This document shows positions 1-8,808 of a stretch of DNA of 64,000 bases, in pieces. Origin of the DNA: Methylobacterium nonmethylotrophicum (GTDB lineage Bacteria; Pseudomonadota; Alphaproteobacteria; Rhizobiales; Beijerinckiaceae); assembly GCF_004745635.1 (NCBI RefSeq), contig NZ_SRLB01000024.1:28517-92516 (forward strand), read 5' to 3'. The position numbers and the translations under genes are program-made. Within the stretch, counting starts at the first letter, position 1; the number at the start of each line of letters is the position of its first letter. The notes under the pieces are model-generated. The model was not told the origin of the DNA, made no database searches, and saw only the letters and a program-made list of their open reading frames with translations.

Positions 1-354
1 GCGGCCGAGAAGGGCAGCCGGCGGCTGCGGGCGCAAGGGGTGCTCGCCCTCGACGAGCAGCACCGGCCGGCGGGCCAGCTCGACGTGCGCACCGCCGGGC
101 TCGAGCAGGTGATCGCCCCGCTGATCAGCGAGCAGCTCGGGGCGCGGCTCGGCGGCGACGGCGCGGCGCTCGTCGGCAACATCGTCGGCCAGTTCCTCGG
201 CGGGCGCCGCAAGGAGCCGGCACCGGGTCCGGACGCGCAGGACCGCCCGGGCGATCCGCCGCTCAAGGTGCTGCCGACGGTGCGGCTCACCGGCGGCCGG
301 GTCGTGGTCGGCCCCTTCGCCGTGCCGAACGTCCGCCTCGCGCCCCTCTACTGA
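1..354 (+). CDS. DUF2125-like protein, C-terminal part
   Basis: The reading frame is open from the first base of the window and ends at TGA 352-354, so only the last 117 residues are present. The visible part has an AsmA/DUF2125-like look: alternating beta-type segments, a GxLxLD repeat near the start and a closing segment with GGRVVVGPF followed by a short PxVRLAPLY end, as in DUF2125 proteins of Rhizobiales. The function of that family is unknown. The gene lies 130 bp before tRNA-Ser and is chromosomal backbone rather than island. The family assignment is from memory of the C-terminal pattern and is moderately sure. Confidence 0.6.
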   Translation, partial: AAEKGSRRLRAQGVLALDEQHRPAGQLDVRTAGLEQVIAPLISEQLGARLGGDGAALVGNIVGQFLGGRRKEPAPGPDAQDRPGDPPLKVLPTVRLTGGRVVVGPFAVPNVRLAPLY

Positions 355-484
355 GGCGCCGTGCGGCCGGCATCCCGGCCGCTGCCGCATCCCTCGCGTC
401 GCCTTCGTGTTTCCGGCAAACCCGGCTTGTGGAACGGCGCGGACCCGTGCTAATGCCCCGCCTGCGCTGGCGACGGCGCGCCGC

Positions 485-574
485 GGAGAGGTGGCAGAGC
501 GGTTGAATGCACCGCACTCGAAATGCGGCATGGGCGCAAGTCCATCGGGGGTTCGAATCCCTCCCTCTCCGCCA
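485..574 (+). tRNA. tRNA-Ser (anticodon CGA)
   Basis: A 90-nt gene including an encoded CCA. The acceptor arm GGAGAGG pairs with CCTCTCC. The anticodon stem CCGCA/TGCGG encloses loop CTCGAAA, giving anticodon CGA (UCG codon). A long variable arm, typical of serine tRNAs, precedes the T arm with GGTTCGAATCC. Its 3' end is the integration site of the following island. Confidence 0.97.
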
Positions 575-575
575 G
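560..575 (+). repeat. attL: 16-bp direct repeat at tRNA-Ser 3' end
   Basis: The 16 bases CCTCCCTCTCCGCCAG, covering the end of the T arm, the acceptor strand, CCA and one base beyond, recur exactly at 34417-34432. The tyrosine integrase gene begins 79 bp to the right and reads toward this site. This is the usual layout of an element integrated into a tRNA 3' end. Confidence 0.85.
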
Positions 576-618
576 TCCGTTTCCAAGTCTCTGCCTCAGC
601 AGGGTTTTTATGGAGCAC

Positions 619-645
619 TGGCTAACCGAAATGGTAGGTTAGCCA
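619..645. promoter_or_regulatory. Candidate integrase arm-type sites (left)
   Basis: TGGCTAACC (619-627) and GGTTAGCCA (637-645) are inverted copies of one 9-mer. The same 9-mer occurs twice as a direct copy beside the right att repeat (34321 and 34372). The placement, just inside each end of the island, is what is expected for integrase arm-binding sites. Binding itself is inferred. Confidence 0.5.
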
Positions 646-653
646 CTCAGCGT

Positions 654-1691
654 TCACGCTTTCGTCCCAAGGCGTCCCATAGCTCGTTTTGCTAAGCCAC
701 GTCGGCCTGCCGCGCGGGTGTAGCGTTCTACCTCCTTGAGGGTCTGATGGCCCGTGACAGCCATAATCTCGTGAGGGCTGCAGCCCGCGTCGGCTAGTCT
801 CGTGGCGGCTGCCTTTCGGAGTCCATGTGGTGAGCAGCCGGCGGGTAGCCCTACCTCACGAACGCACTCGTGGAACCAGTTGGTGAAACCAGGAGCGGTG
901 AAAGGCTTGCCTTGCGCGGTGACCAGGAAGGCTAGGTGCTGCGTAGGCGTCGCATCTAAAACGCGCTGCAGTTCTGGGTGAATGGGGATTCCGACTTCCA
1001 CGCCCGTCTTCTGCTGTCGAAGCGTCAGGACACCATCACTGATGTGCTGAGGACCCATCCGGACCACGTCTGAACGCCGCTGAGCCGTGTAGAGAAGTAG
1101 AGCGAAGGCAAGTCGAGCACGCGTGCCAATTCGAAAATGCATCTCGAACCGAGCGATGTCAGTTTCGGACCAGGTGTAGAAGCCATCAGTCTTGACCGGG
1201 ATCTTCTTCACACCCTGAGTTGGATCATCTTGTCGCAGGCCCTCTTCCATCGCAAGCTGCATAAGTGCGCGTATGCGGTCGAGCAGGTTGTTCGCTGCGG
1301 AAGGCGTTTCTTGCATCGATCTGACGATGTGCCGGACGTGCTCGCGTTTGAGGGTTGCGGCGCTCTTGTCGCCATGTGCTTCGCGAAAGCGTTCGAGGAT
1401 GCCGCGGTACGTATTCTGAGTTGAGGCAGCCAACGTCCTAAACGCCGGCGTAGTGTAGTAGAGCGCAATCAGCCCTGAGATGCTGCCAGGCGCCGACCGT
1501 GCGGTTCCAGTAGGCCTGTTGGCTGTTGTTGGCTTGCCCTCGAGAGCAGCCCGATAGGCTTCCATGTAGGCGTGCGAGCCTGGCAGACCCGGCAGTGGCG
1601 TCCGGGGCTGTTTACCCCGCCGGAAGTAGTGGCGTTGCGTACCGTGCCTATCAATGTAGGAGTGGATATATCGGAGCTTGATTCGGCTCAT
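654..1691 (-). CDS. int: Tyrosine recombinase (site-specific integrase)
   Basis: A 345-residue phage-type integrase that would catalyse strand exchange between the tRNA-Ser site and the element's attP. The C-terminal catalytic domain shows the Arg in TAQRRSDVV, the HxxR box in SPHGLRKAAATRLAD, the later GH in VTGHQTL and the nucleophilic Tyr in VERYTRAAG, so the active site looks complete. The start chosen (MSRIKLRY) overlaps the stop of the upstream excisionase as ATGA; another in-frame ATG lies six codons earlier. The gene lies immediately inside the left att repeat and has clearly lower GC than the cargo genes. It probably forms an operon with the excisionase. Confidence 0.95.
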   Translation of the reverse strand: MSRIKLRYIHSYIDRHGTQRHYFRRGKQPRTPLPGLPGSHAYMEAYRAALEGKPTTANRPTGTARSAPGSISGLIALYYTTPAFRTLAASTQNTYRGILERFREAHGDKSAATLKREHVRHIVRSMQETPSAANNLLDRIRALMQLAMEEGLRQDDPTQGVKKIPVKTDGFYTWSETDIARFEMHFRIGTRARLAFALLLYTAQRRSDVVRMGPQHISDGVLTLRQQKTGVEVGIPIHPELQRVLDATPTQHLAFLVTAQGKPFTAPGFTNWFHECVREVGLPAGCSPHGLRKAAATRLADAGCSPHEIMAVTGHQTLKEVERYTRAAGRRGLAKRAMGRLGTKA

Positions 1692-1936
1692 TGGAAAACT
1701 CCATTCCACTCGTTTTCGGCTTCGCGGTTAGAGCAGAGCCGGTCGAATGCTGCGTCGAGCTGACGAATGCACCAAAGGACACAGCCGTTGATGCGAGTCG
1801 GTTCCGGCATAATGCCCTGCTTAACCCAGCTCAGGAAAGTCGACTCGCTGACATCGAAGTAGGCAGCGGCTCGCTCAGCTCGCATGGCGCGCCGGTTTGA
1901 CACATGTCCTACGCTCGAGCTTTTTTGCCGCGTCAT
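1688..1936 (-). CDS. AlpA-family excisionase / DNA-binding protein
   Basis: An 82-residue protein with a helix-turn-helix like that of AlpA/Xis: AERAAAYFDVSESTF followed by LSWVKQGIMPEPTRI and a strand-type LWCIRQLDAAFDRL. Such proteins bind att sites and bias integrase toward excision, or regulate it. It overlaps the integrase start by four bases (ATGA), so the two are translationally coupled. The start at 1936 was chosen because the conserved region begins soon after; an upstream ATG at 2014 would add 26 residues without recognisable homology. No clear Shine-Dalgarno is seen. Confidence 0.75.
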   Translation of the reverse strand: MTRQKSSSVGHVSNRRAMRAERAAAYFDVSESTFLSWVKQGIMPEPTRINGCVLWCIRQLDAAFDRLCSNREAENEWNGVFQ

Positions 1937-2871
1937 AGAGACCGTACCACTTGCTTGACGTGGCCAACGTGTCCGCGGATGACAGTCTGTCGCTTGACCG
2001 AAAACAAGATGCACGACGTATTAGTGCACCATTTCACTACAACGCCTTGACACGCTGTTGAGAAAGATTCGTTTATAAGCGAATCTTGGGCCTGAACTGC
2101 GCCTGGCTTGGGATTTGAGTCATACGACATGACGATTTCCAGAAATGTTGACCATGAAAATGGCCGTTCAGAGACGAGCTAATTGTAAAAGCCCATCAAG
2201 CGCGTAATCAGTCACCACAATTGTGCCTAGTGACGCGCAGTTTCTTCTGCATAGATGGAAATTTCTCATCAATAATATGCAAAACAGTGTCGTTGGGCGC
2301 TACGTGAAGGGCTATCTATCATACTCGATAGCCTTGCTCGAGAATGATAGCGTCTCTGTCACTCAAATTCTTACCGCTGCATCCTTTGTGGTGCGGGCAC
2401 GTAGAGGGAATCTTCCGTCAGATCTTTAACTCATATGGCGATTCAACGCGTCCCTTGATTCTCACACAATGGATCAGCGAGCCATACGCAGCAAGGAAGG
2501 GCTCAGAAGCACGTCCACCATGCCGTGCTGATGGACGGTAAGGTGGACCTAAAATCTACAGCAATCTCAGGGATTTGACAGCTCGCGTCCAGGTGGTCCA
2601 GATAGTCCAGACTTTTAGAGAAATTTAGATACCGACTCACAGAAGGCATCTCCTGCGATATCTACTCTCGCGCAGAGGAAGTGCACTAAGAACCTGGACC
2701 ATCTGGACCTGCGGCCAAGAGCCTGAAGAAGTTAGGACTTTCTGGCCTCGCATTTCGAGTAGGTCCGGACGGGATCTGGACCCGACCGCGCCCAACCATG
2801 AAGGAGAGGCGCCCGCAGTACGTGCGGAGTGCCTCTGTACCCAACCTCGTCTATCTTTTGCCTTTGCGTCC
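1937..2871. other. Low-GC intergenic region of the mobile module
   Basis: About 930 bp between excisionase and primase-helicase without a gene I can support. Several short open frames exist (for example 2223-2429 plus) but none resembles a known protein or has a convincing ribosome site. The right half carries a cluster of TGGACC/GGTCCA hexamers listed separately. The region presumably holds promoters for the integrase module and possibly an origin. Confidence 0.5.
2544..2782. repeat. Cluster of five TGGACC/GGTCCA hexamers (candidate origin)
   Basis: TGGACC occurs at 2544, 2695, 2704 and 2777, and its complement GGTCCA at 2595, with further near matches such as AGTCCAGA nearby. Five in 240 bp is far above chance for a hexamer on both strands. 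The cluster lies 90 bp beyond the 3' end of the primase-helicase gene. Satellite-type elements often carry an iteron-like origin next to such a replication gene. The origin role is inferred. Confidence 0.35.
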
Positions 2872-5418
2872 TCACGCCGCGTCGCTGGCAGGAGCCTGGT
2901 CGTTTGCCGGCGAGGGTAGTGTGATCCCCTCAACAGGCTTGTCGTCGGACGTAGAAGGCTTCCGGGTTGCGAACAGACCGCGCGCCTCGAGGCACTCCGC
3001 CCAACAGAGAACTGGTTCAGGCTTCTCGGTGTCCTGCTCGAAGCTGATACCGTACCGTGCCTTGAACGCGCTCCTCAGCTCAGAGAGGGGTGGAAGCACG
3101 TAATGCCGCGCGCGCTCGCCGCCGTGCTTGGCGCCTGGGCGCGTTGGTGCGGGAAGCTGCGGTATCATCCGCCTGAGGAACTGCCCGAACACATTCGGCG
3201 TCACCTGGCCCCCCCGGTACTGAGGAACGAAATCGTTGAAGCTGTCGCGGAGAGTCGCCGCCGGCACCTCGAGCGGCTGGTTATCCTGCCATTCCAGGTC
3301 CTCTCGATCAGGGACGTGCCCGTCCATAAGCATGCTGTAGAACCAGCGCTCGTCGGGCCGGAGCCCCTCCTTGATTTGATCCACCAGCCCAGCCGTCCGC
3401 GGTGGCTTGCGCAGGACCGCCTCGTCGAAGTCGTACGAAAGCAGATCGTGAACCATGGCAGCTGCACCGCCGTCGCGCATCTGCTTGTCGAGCGCACCGA
3501 AGTAACTTGTGTCCTGAGCCTTACCAGACCCAACATCGAACACCATGAAGCGCCGCTCACCGTGCCCAGCCGGAACAACCCAGTCGTTGTTCGAGATGAC
3601 GAGCAGACGCGAATAATTTTTCACCTCCTCAGCGTCGATACCCTTTCGCTCGAGCATTATGTCGTCGCTGGTGATGAAATCCTTAAGCATGCCTTCGACC
3701 GAGTGGTCTCCCGCCCAGTACGCTTCTTCCATAACGACGAGGATGGCCTCTCCAAAGTGCGAGTTGAACTGGCCTGTGAGATGGCGTGGGTTGGAGATCT
3801 TTCTTGCGTGCTTGTCGCCGATGATGCGGCGTAGCCAATCAGCGACGATTGACTTGCCGCAGCCCTTGACGCCGCGCAAAACGACCGCTGAGCCGAGCTT
3901 GCGGCCTGGCTGTTGTAGCAGTTGAGCGATCCAGCTCAGCAGTGCCCGGTATAGGATCAGGCTCCCATGGCAGATGTTATCGAACAAATGGGCCTGCATT
4001 AGCGACCAGTCACCAGGCATCGGGTTTATGCCTAGACCAGAATAGGTATTGAACACGGAAGCATCGTGACGAAGACTAGGGTCGAACGTCTTTTTCTCGT
4101 ACTGTCGACGCCGATCTGACTCAATCCAGACATCAAATCCAGCCTTCACTTTCGTGTTCTTGTTGCCCTTCCGATCCGCTACCTCAACGGCATACTTGTA
4201 AGGAGCGAGCGCATTCCGCGCATCCTGCTGCCGTACGAAGCGCGTGTGGTCGTTCTCCTGTATCAGGAAGCGCATGGCATCGCCCACCCAAACGACGGCG
4301 GTGATTCGGTTGAGTGCGTCGATCAGCTCCTGATAATCGTCAAATATGAAGTTGCGCTCTTCATTGCCGGCAGATTCACTGTTGCAAATGTACTCGCGCG
4401 CCTGCTCGATTCTCCTGTCCAGGTACTCGTCTGAGAGATACCGCGCGTAGTTTTCACGCTCCCTTTTTACTGGGGCTCGCTCAACCGTAGACCGGAGCGT
4501 CGCCTTGAGCACGCCGGCCGGTGCTTCTGTGCCCTGAAAGCGGAAGTAAGCACAGGCCGCCTCGTTGATTGTCGAGTCGAAACCTCGCTGACCCTCACCG
4601 TCGCCAATTAGTGCGAGCTTCTCGGCGATTTCAGGGATGGTCGCAGCAGCGTCCACCATTTCCAGAACCGATACATTCTTATGAGACTTTTTTTCCTTGC
4701 TCCGACTTGGCGCCTCTACCGCAGCAGTGCGCGCCTTCGTGGCCGAAAAAGCGAGGTCCTGCAACCACTGCGGAGCACGAGCGATTTCGATCTCCGCCAC
4801 TGATCGACCGCTCGCGAACATGTAGAGGTTACCTGACACTCCACGGCTTGGTGGTGCTACGACATATCCACCGTCCGCTCGCGTATCGAGCCCCTCACCT
4901 AGAGCACTTGCTGTATTCCTAAGATCGCATCCCTCGGGCCATCTGAAGTAATAGTGCTCACCACTGGAGTGCGTGATAACGTGAGCTGTGTCTGGCAGAG
5001 CACCGTACTTTGCGATCAGGTCATCAAGGCTTTTCTTACCCTTTGGACCATCGACATCCAAGACCCAGATTCCGCTGCGTGGGCCCGTAGCAATGCCGAT
5101 GTTTGCACGCGGCCAGCCCCCGTGCTTCTTCGTGAACCATCGATGGATCTGTTCGGGACTGCTGGTCGCACCGTCCTTCCACTGCACCAGCGGCTCTTTA
5201 CCTGGACTGGGACAGAGCCGCGGCTCCCTGCCGTCGCGGACAGCGCATTGGCGGTAATAACGGTTCCTTGATGACTCCCACGAGCCATCCTCGCCCTGGA
5301 CTACAAAATCGACAGGGAAGATCTGGAATCCCAGCTCCGCGTACTTGAGGGCGAAGTCCAGGTTGCCCTTAGCTGTAGCAGCACTTTCCTTGAAAAAGAG
5401 ATTGTTGGCGGTTGTCAT
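2872..5418 (-). CDS. Bifunctional DNA primase-polymerase / SF3-type helicase
   Basis: A protein of about 848 residues with a Prim-Pol domain at the N-terminus and a D5/DUF5906-like helicase at the C-terminus, probably driving replication of the excised element. The Prim-Pol part shows GKEPLVQWKDGA, a catalytic-type DxD in IWVLDVDGPKG and the strand GEHYYFRWPEG. The helicase part shows Walker A GVKGCGKS, an acidic Walker B in ILVVMEEAYW and a sensor Asn in LLVISNNDW, followed by a GERRFMVFDVG arginine-finger-like segment. The start at 5418 (MTTANNLFF) precedes the first conserved block; in-frame ATGs exist upstream at 5448 and 5598. GC is lower than in the cargo, as for the integrase. A similar domain order is known from phage and satellite replication proteins. 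Confidence 0.85.
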   Translation of the reverse strand: MTTANNLFFKESAATAKGNLDFALKYAELGFQIFPVDFVVQGEDGSWESSRNRYYRQCAVRDGREPRLCPSPGKEPLVQWKDGATSSPEQIHRWFTKKHGGWPRANIGIATGPRSGIWVLDVDGPKGKKSLDDLIAKYGALPDTAHVITHSSGEHYYFRWPEGCDLRNTASALGEGLDTRADGGYVVAPPSRGVSGNLYMFASGRSVAEIEIARAPQWLQDLAFSATKARTAAVEAPSRSKEKKSHKNVSVLEMVDAAATIPEIAEKLALIGDGEGQRGFDSTINEAACAYFRFQGTEAPAGVLKATLRSTVERAPVKRERENYARYLSDEYLDRRIEQAREYICNSESAGNEERNFIFDDYQELIDALNRITAVVWVGDAMRFLIQENDHTRFVRQQDARNALAPYKYAVEVADRKGNKNTKVKAGFDVWIESDRRRQYEKKTFDPSLRHDASVFNTYSGLGINPMPGDWSLMQAHLFDNICHGSLILYRALLSWIAQLLQQPGRKLGSAVVLRGVKGCGKSIVADWLRRIIGDKHARKISNPRHLTGQFNSHFGEAILVVMEEAYWAGDHSVEGMLKDFITSDDIMLERKGIDAEEVKNYSRLLVISNNDWVVPAGHGERRFMVFDVGSGKAQDTSYFGALDKQMRDGGAAAMVHDLLSYDFDEAVLRKPPRTAGLVDQIKEGLRPDERWFYSMLMDGHVPDREDLEWQDNQPLEVPAATLRDSFNDFVPQYRGGQVTPNVFGQFLRRMIPQLPAPTRPGAKHGGERARHYVLPPLSELRSAFKARYGISFEQDTEKPEPVLCWAECLEARGLFATRKPSTSDDKPVEGITLPSPANDQAPASDAA

Positions 5419-5837
5419 TGTTGAGGCTTTCAGACCGACGGCAGCCATTTCAATTGAATTAGCTGGCTTTCCGTCAGGATTTTGTCTGAAGCGCGATAGG
5501 CCGCGCAAGTCTACAACAATTCGATCAGAACTGATCAAATGATGCGACAGAAGCAAAGACTTATAAGCGAGCGCGTCTCGGCTCTCGAAAGCGAGCAACC
5601 GTTATCACGCAACACTATGCATGCCACTCTTCGAATAGAGATGGCAAATTACTAATGCTTTGCAGGAAAACGAGACGGCATCTGCCGCGCCTCGTGGTGC
5701 AAGCTTCTACGTGCGAAATGAGTGTTGGTCAAGCGGTTTGTTCCCGAATGTTCCTGCCTCGGCGGGCTCGGCAACGCATGGCAACGAGCCTCCTGCAGCG
5801 CGTCCCTTGGCACCTATGCCTTCAGGTTCGTAGCGAA
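5419..5837. other. Upstream region of the primase gene
   Basis: About 420 bp with mixed GC. It must contain the primase promoter and the junction from the low-GC mobile module into the high-GC cargo. I see no gene, RNA or repeat here. Confidence 0.4.
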
Positions 5838-6390
5838 CTAAATATCTTGGGGCGAGCGACCAACATTTTGGCCACCAGGCCACTCTGGGACCCCCCTCGG
5901 ACTGAGGCGCCCCTTCGGCTTGGTCTAGGAGCATGACAAGACGCTGGTCGACCACTGGAATGCAGCCGGCTGCCCGCGGGATACCATCTGGCACCTCGGC
6001 ATTTTCTGCCAGCGCTTCCCAAGGACCGGTCCCGCGCGATCTTCGCGCGCCTCAACCGGCACCAGCGCTACTTCGTCCGTGGCAACCGCGACAGGGCCTT
6101 TGCGCCCCTGCCGTGGGATGGCATCTCCGAAGTCCCGAGCCCATCGCCCTACTGACGGATGGATAGACCATCGAAGCCTGGTGTTCGCATAGCCCTTCCG
6201 CGAGTGGCCCCGCCAGCACCGGCGCGACACCCACCTCTACTGCCACTCGCAGGGCAGCCTGTCCGGCGCCGGGCCAGCACCGACATCGGGAGCGAATGCT
6301 CCAAATACCGCTTGGTCATCCTCGACAAGATCCACGTCCGCTTGGTCGAGAACGCCCGTCGATCCGGTGACGCCTTGCGACCACGACGGC
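5838..6390 (+). pseudogene. Decayed calcineurin-like metallophosphoesterase
   Basis: Conserved pieces of a small metallophosphoesterase are readable in order, but only by changing frame and passing stops. First comes a SDQHFGHQATL piece near 5855 (family pattern SDxHFGH), then HDKTLVDHWNAAGCPRDT and IWHLGIF from 5932, then RHQRYFVRGNRDRAFAPL (family GNHD) and WDGISEVPSPY. These are followed, after a stop near 6150 and a shift, by DTHLYCHSQGSL (family HLYGHSHG) near 6230 and by DIGSECSKYRLVILDKIHVRL near 6280-6350. At least three disruptions and loss of metal ligands (Asp of the GDF motif, His of GNHD) show it is dead. Confidence 0.65.
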
Positions 6391-6487
6391 ACGCCGCCTG
6401 TGGGTGTGCGCATCGCCGCGGCGGTGATAGGCAGCGGTTCGCTTGACACTTCGCCGGCGATGACCCCTATTCGCGGGAGCAATCGCC

Positions 6488-7330
6488 GTGGGACAACGGA
6501 CAGCCATGCCGCTCGCCCCGCTACCCAAATACGGGAGACCACCCGTCACGGAGGTGGTCTGCGGCGTCTACTTCCAGTCCCTCGACGACTTGCAGGTTGC
6601 TCATGTCGGCTCCCTGTGGGAGCGCCTGAGACGCGATTTCCCGCGCACGGAGACGCTGCCGCCCCTACCGCCGACGCTCATCGCGAACGGGCCAGCTGAC
6701 TTCCAGATACAGTTCCAGTTCGGTCCGATCGAGGCAAGCCCGTTCCCGCGCGTCTGGTTCGTGTCCGCCGACGACGCGACCCTGTTGCAGCTCCAGCGTG
6801 ACCGGCTCATCATCAACTGGCGGCGTCGCGCCGAGGACAGCCCCTATCCCAGCTACGACGTCATCGTTGCCAAGCTGCGTGACGTCCTTGGACTCCTAAT
6901 CGGCTTCCTCGAAGAGCAGTCCCTCGGGGCGCCGGACCTCGTCGGTGTGGAATTGGCCTACGTGAACTCCCTCCATTTCGGCCGTGACCTCACTGGTCCG
7001 GGCGATGTTGCGTCGGTCGTCCCGTTCCTCACGTGGCGTCCCCCGGTCGGGTCCCCCGACCCCCTGGCGCTGTCCGGGCTAAGCTGGAACGCGCAGCTCG
7101 ACCTCGCGGACGGCGAGGGGAACCTCCATATCGGGCTCAGAACGACCCAGCGCCCCAGCGACGGCCAGGGGCTGGTCCGCCTGGACCTTCTCGCGCGCAA
7201 ATTCTCGCCGGCACTGGAAACTGATGCTATATGGAATTGGTTCGACCTTGCGCACGCGTCCATCGTGACGACCTTCTCGGACATCACGAGCCGGGACGTG
7301 CAGGACAGGGTCTGGGAGAGGCACACATGA
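6488..7330 (+). CDS. TIGR04255 family protein
   Basis: A 280-residue protein matching the sporadically distributed TIGR04255 family. The hallmark N-terminus LPKYGRPPVTEVVCGVYF appears at residues 12-29, and the closing segment WNWFDLAHASIVTTFSDIT ends in the VWER motif. The function of the family is unknown; members often sit in accessory regions beside other uncharacterised genes. The GTG at 6488 is preceded by GGGAG at good spacing; an ATG at 6506 is the alternative. Its stop overlaps the next start (ATGA), so it heads a coupled set of genes that continues toward the Ntn hydrolase at 8805. No signal peptide or membrane segment is visible. Confidence 0.8.
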   Translation: MGQRTAMPLAPLPKYGRPPVTEVVCGVYFQSLDDLQVAHVGSLWERLRRDFPRTETLPPLPPTLIANGPADFQIQFQFGPIEASPFPRVWFVSADDATLLQLQRDRLIINWRRRAEDSPYPSYDVIVAKLRDVLGLLIGFLEEQSLGAPDLVGVELAYVNSLHFGRDLTGPGDVASVVPFLTWRPPVGSPDPLALSGLSWNAQLDLADGEGNLHIGLRTTQRPSDGQGLVRLDLLARKFSPALETDAIWNWFDLAHASIVTTFSDITSRDVQDRVWERHT

Positions 7331-7776
7331 ACTTCGCCCGAGCGAGCTTCGCGGACGCGATGCCCGTCATGGTTACGGGCACACCGTTCGAGTCCTATTC
7401 AGACCTCGATTCGACCGCCGCGGGCGCATCCGAGCGGATGCGCCGCGCGCACCTCCTCGACGCCATCCGACAGTTGCCGGCCTACGCGGACGCCATGGGA
7501 TACCCGAAAGTGACGCCGGCGAAGGTACGCCTCGCGCAGGACTTCGTCCTGCGGCTTCCGCACAACCGTGCGCTGCCTAAGGTCGCGGTCGACGACGAGG
7601 GCGATATACTGATGCGGTGGTCGGGCCCGGCCGGCAAGTGCGCGTTGACCTTCGAGGGGTCCGTGTTGCACATGACTGTCAACCCCGGCGCCACTTCGCA
7701 GCACGTCGAGCCTACCATATACAATGGCGGATACATCCCCCCAGGGCTCCTCGTCCATATCCCCACGCGCGGCTGA
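7327..7776 (+). CDS. Uncharacterised protein coupled to TIGR04255
   Basis: A 149-residue soluble protein whose ATG overlaps the preceding stop (ATGA). I do not recognise a family. It has an N-terminal low-complexity stretch, a helical middle (RRAHLLDAIRQLPAYADAM), and a beta-rich C-terminal half with DDEGDILMRWSG and CALTFEGSVLHMTVN, which reads like a small strand-forming sensor or partner domain. The same kind of small partner is found behind TIGR04255 genes elsewhere as far as I recall, which I cannot check here. The next gene starts 53 bp before its stop in another frame. Confidence 0.65.
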   Translation: MNFARASFADAMPVMVTGTPFESYSDLDSTAAGASERMRRAHLLDAIRQLPAYADAMGYPKVTPAKVRLAQDFVLRLPHNRALPKVAVDDEGDILMRWSGPAGKCALTFEGSVLHMTVNPGATSQHVEPTIYNGGYIPPGLLVHIPTRG

Positions 7777-8269
7777 CGACACGCCGCCGGCTGACGTGCC
7801 GACGATCCGCACCATCGACGATGCCGACACCGTTTCGCGGCACGTTTATGCACCGCGGATGCTCGGGGCAGCCGACGAGTTCGTCTGGCATGAGATCTTC
7901 CAGTTCCCTAGCGACCGCGGAATGGCCGAGAGTGTCGCCCTCCGCATGGTGGTGCCCAGTGATGCGGACGTGCATCGGCTGGGGTGCGAGAAGCAGGACA
8001 AGGACCGAGAGCGCGAACGCGCGAAGGGTCGGCCCGGCCCAACCTACCGCGGCTGTACCGATGCGCTCGCTGGCGGGATCCGCGGCCAGTCCTCGACCAG
8101 AGGGCACCGCTTCTCCGTCACCCACGAGCCGGCCGAGGGCGACTGGCACGGCCATGTCACCGTCCTCCTCGCCGCGGGCTGCGGCAAGCTCAGCAAGTCG
8201 GACAAGGACGACGTCCGCGAGCTGATGGCGGGGGTGTTCGGCCCGCTGAAGCCGCATGCATGTCCGTAA
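7724..8269 (+). CDS. Uncharacterised protein, third gene of the cluster
   Basis: A 181-residue protein beginning inside the 3' end of the previous gene (53-bp overlap, different frame), which suggests translational coupling. No known domain recognised. The first 25 residues are Ser/Pro/Ala-rich. The middle has DEFVWHEIFQFPSDRGMAE and a charged CEKQDKDRERERAKG linker. The C-terminus DWHGHVTVLLAAGCGKLSKSDKDDVRELM is the most fold-like part. The codon use and third-position GC are normal for the surroundings, so I take it as real. A 95-bp gap to the next gene could hold a secondary promoter. Confidence 0.6.
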   Translation: MADTSPQGSSSISPRAADDTPPADVPTIRTIDDADTVSRHVYAPRMLGAADEFVWHEIFQFPSDRGMAESVALRMVVPSDADVHRLGCEKQDKDRERERAKGRPGPTYRGCTDALAGGIRGQSSTRGHRFSVTHEPAEGDWHGHVTVLLAAGCGKLSKSDKDDVRELMAGVFGPLKPHACP

Positions 8270-8364
8270 ACGGCCACGCTTTGTTCATCGCCACGCCGTA
8301 GGCTAATCTCAGCTCGCAGGCTGACGTCCCCGGACCTGTCCCCGCGCCGGCGCAATGAGAGGCC

Positions 8365-8808
8365 ATGACCCGACGCGATCTGCTACTGTCCATCCTGGCC
8401 GCGGCCAACGGGCAACCGTACGAGCCGGTGCAGATCCAGAAGGCGACTTTCCTCGTGCTCACGAACCTGCCCTGGCTGGTCGACGAGGGGCCGGCCTTCG
8501 CATTCGAGCCCTACGATTACGGCCCCTTCGACAGGGCCGTCTACGCCGAGGCCGAGCAGCTCGCGCGCGACGGCCTCGCCGTCGTCCGCCCCTCCCCGTC
8601 CGGCCGCTGGAAGACATACGCCGCCAGTGATGCCGGCGTAGCCCGCGGCCGAGAGGCCATGGCCGGCCTCGCCCCGGAGTTCGCACATTATGTCGACGAC
8701 ATCGCCCGCTGGGTCCGCGCGCAGGACTTCGGCACCCTCGTCCGCTCGATCTACGAGGCCTATCCGGGGATGAGGGCCAACAGCGTGTTCGTGGACCACC
8801 GCCGTTGA
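8365..8808 (+). CDS. Panacea/SocA-like small protein (tentative)
   Basis: A 147-residue protein. The N-terminus RRDLLLSILAAANGQPYEPVQIQKATFL, the central FEPYDYGPFDRAVYAEAEQLARDGLAVV and a winged YAASDAGVARG segment resemble the helix-turn-helix-like core of Panacea/DUF4065 (SocA-type) proteins, which serve as antitoxins or adaptor proteins in toxin-antitoxin pairs. The similarity is by pattern only and could also reflect another winged-helix regulator. A GAGAGG ribosome site precedes the ATG. Its stop codon TGA is embedded in the TTG start of the next gene (TTGA), so production of the two proteins is tightly linked. Confidence 0.6.
   Translation: MTRRDLLLSILAAANGQPYEPVQIQKATFLVLTNLPWLVDEGPAFAFEPYDYGPFDRAVYAEAEQLARDGLAVVRPSPSGRWKTYAASDAGVARGREAMAGLAPEFAHYVDDIARWVRAQDFGTLVRSIYEAYPGMRANSVFVDHRR

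Noticed and set aside
2592..2780. CRISPR-like array from the repeated GGTCCAGA/TCTGGACC words
   Set aside because: Words are too short, occur in both orientations and have irregular spacing; iteron-like sites are a better reading.
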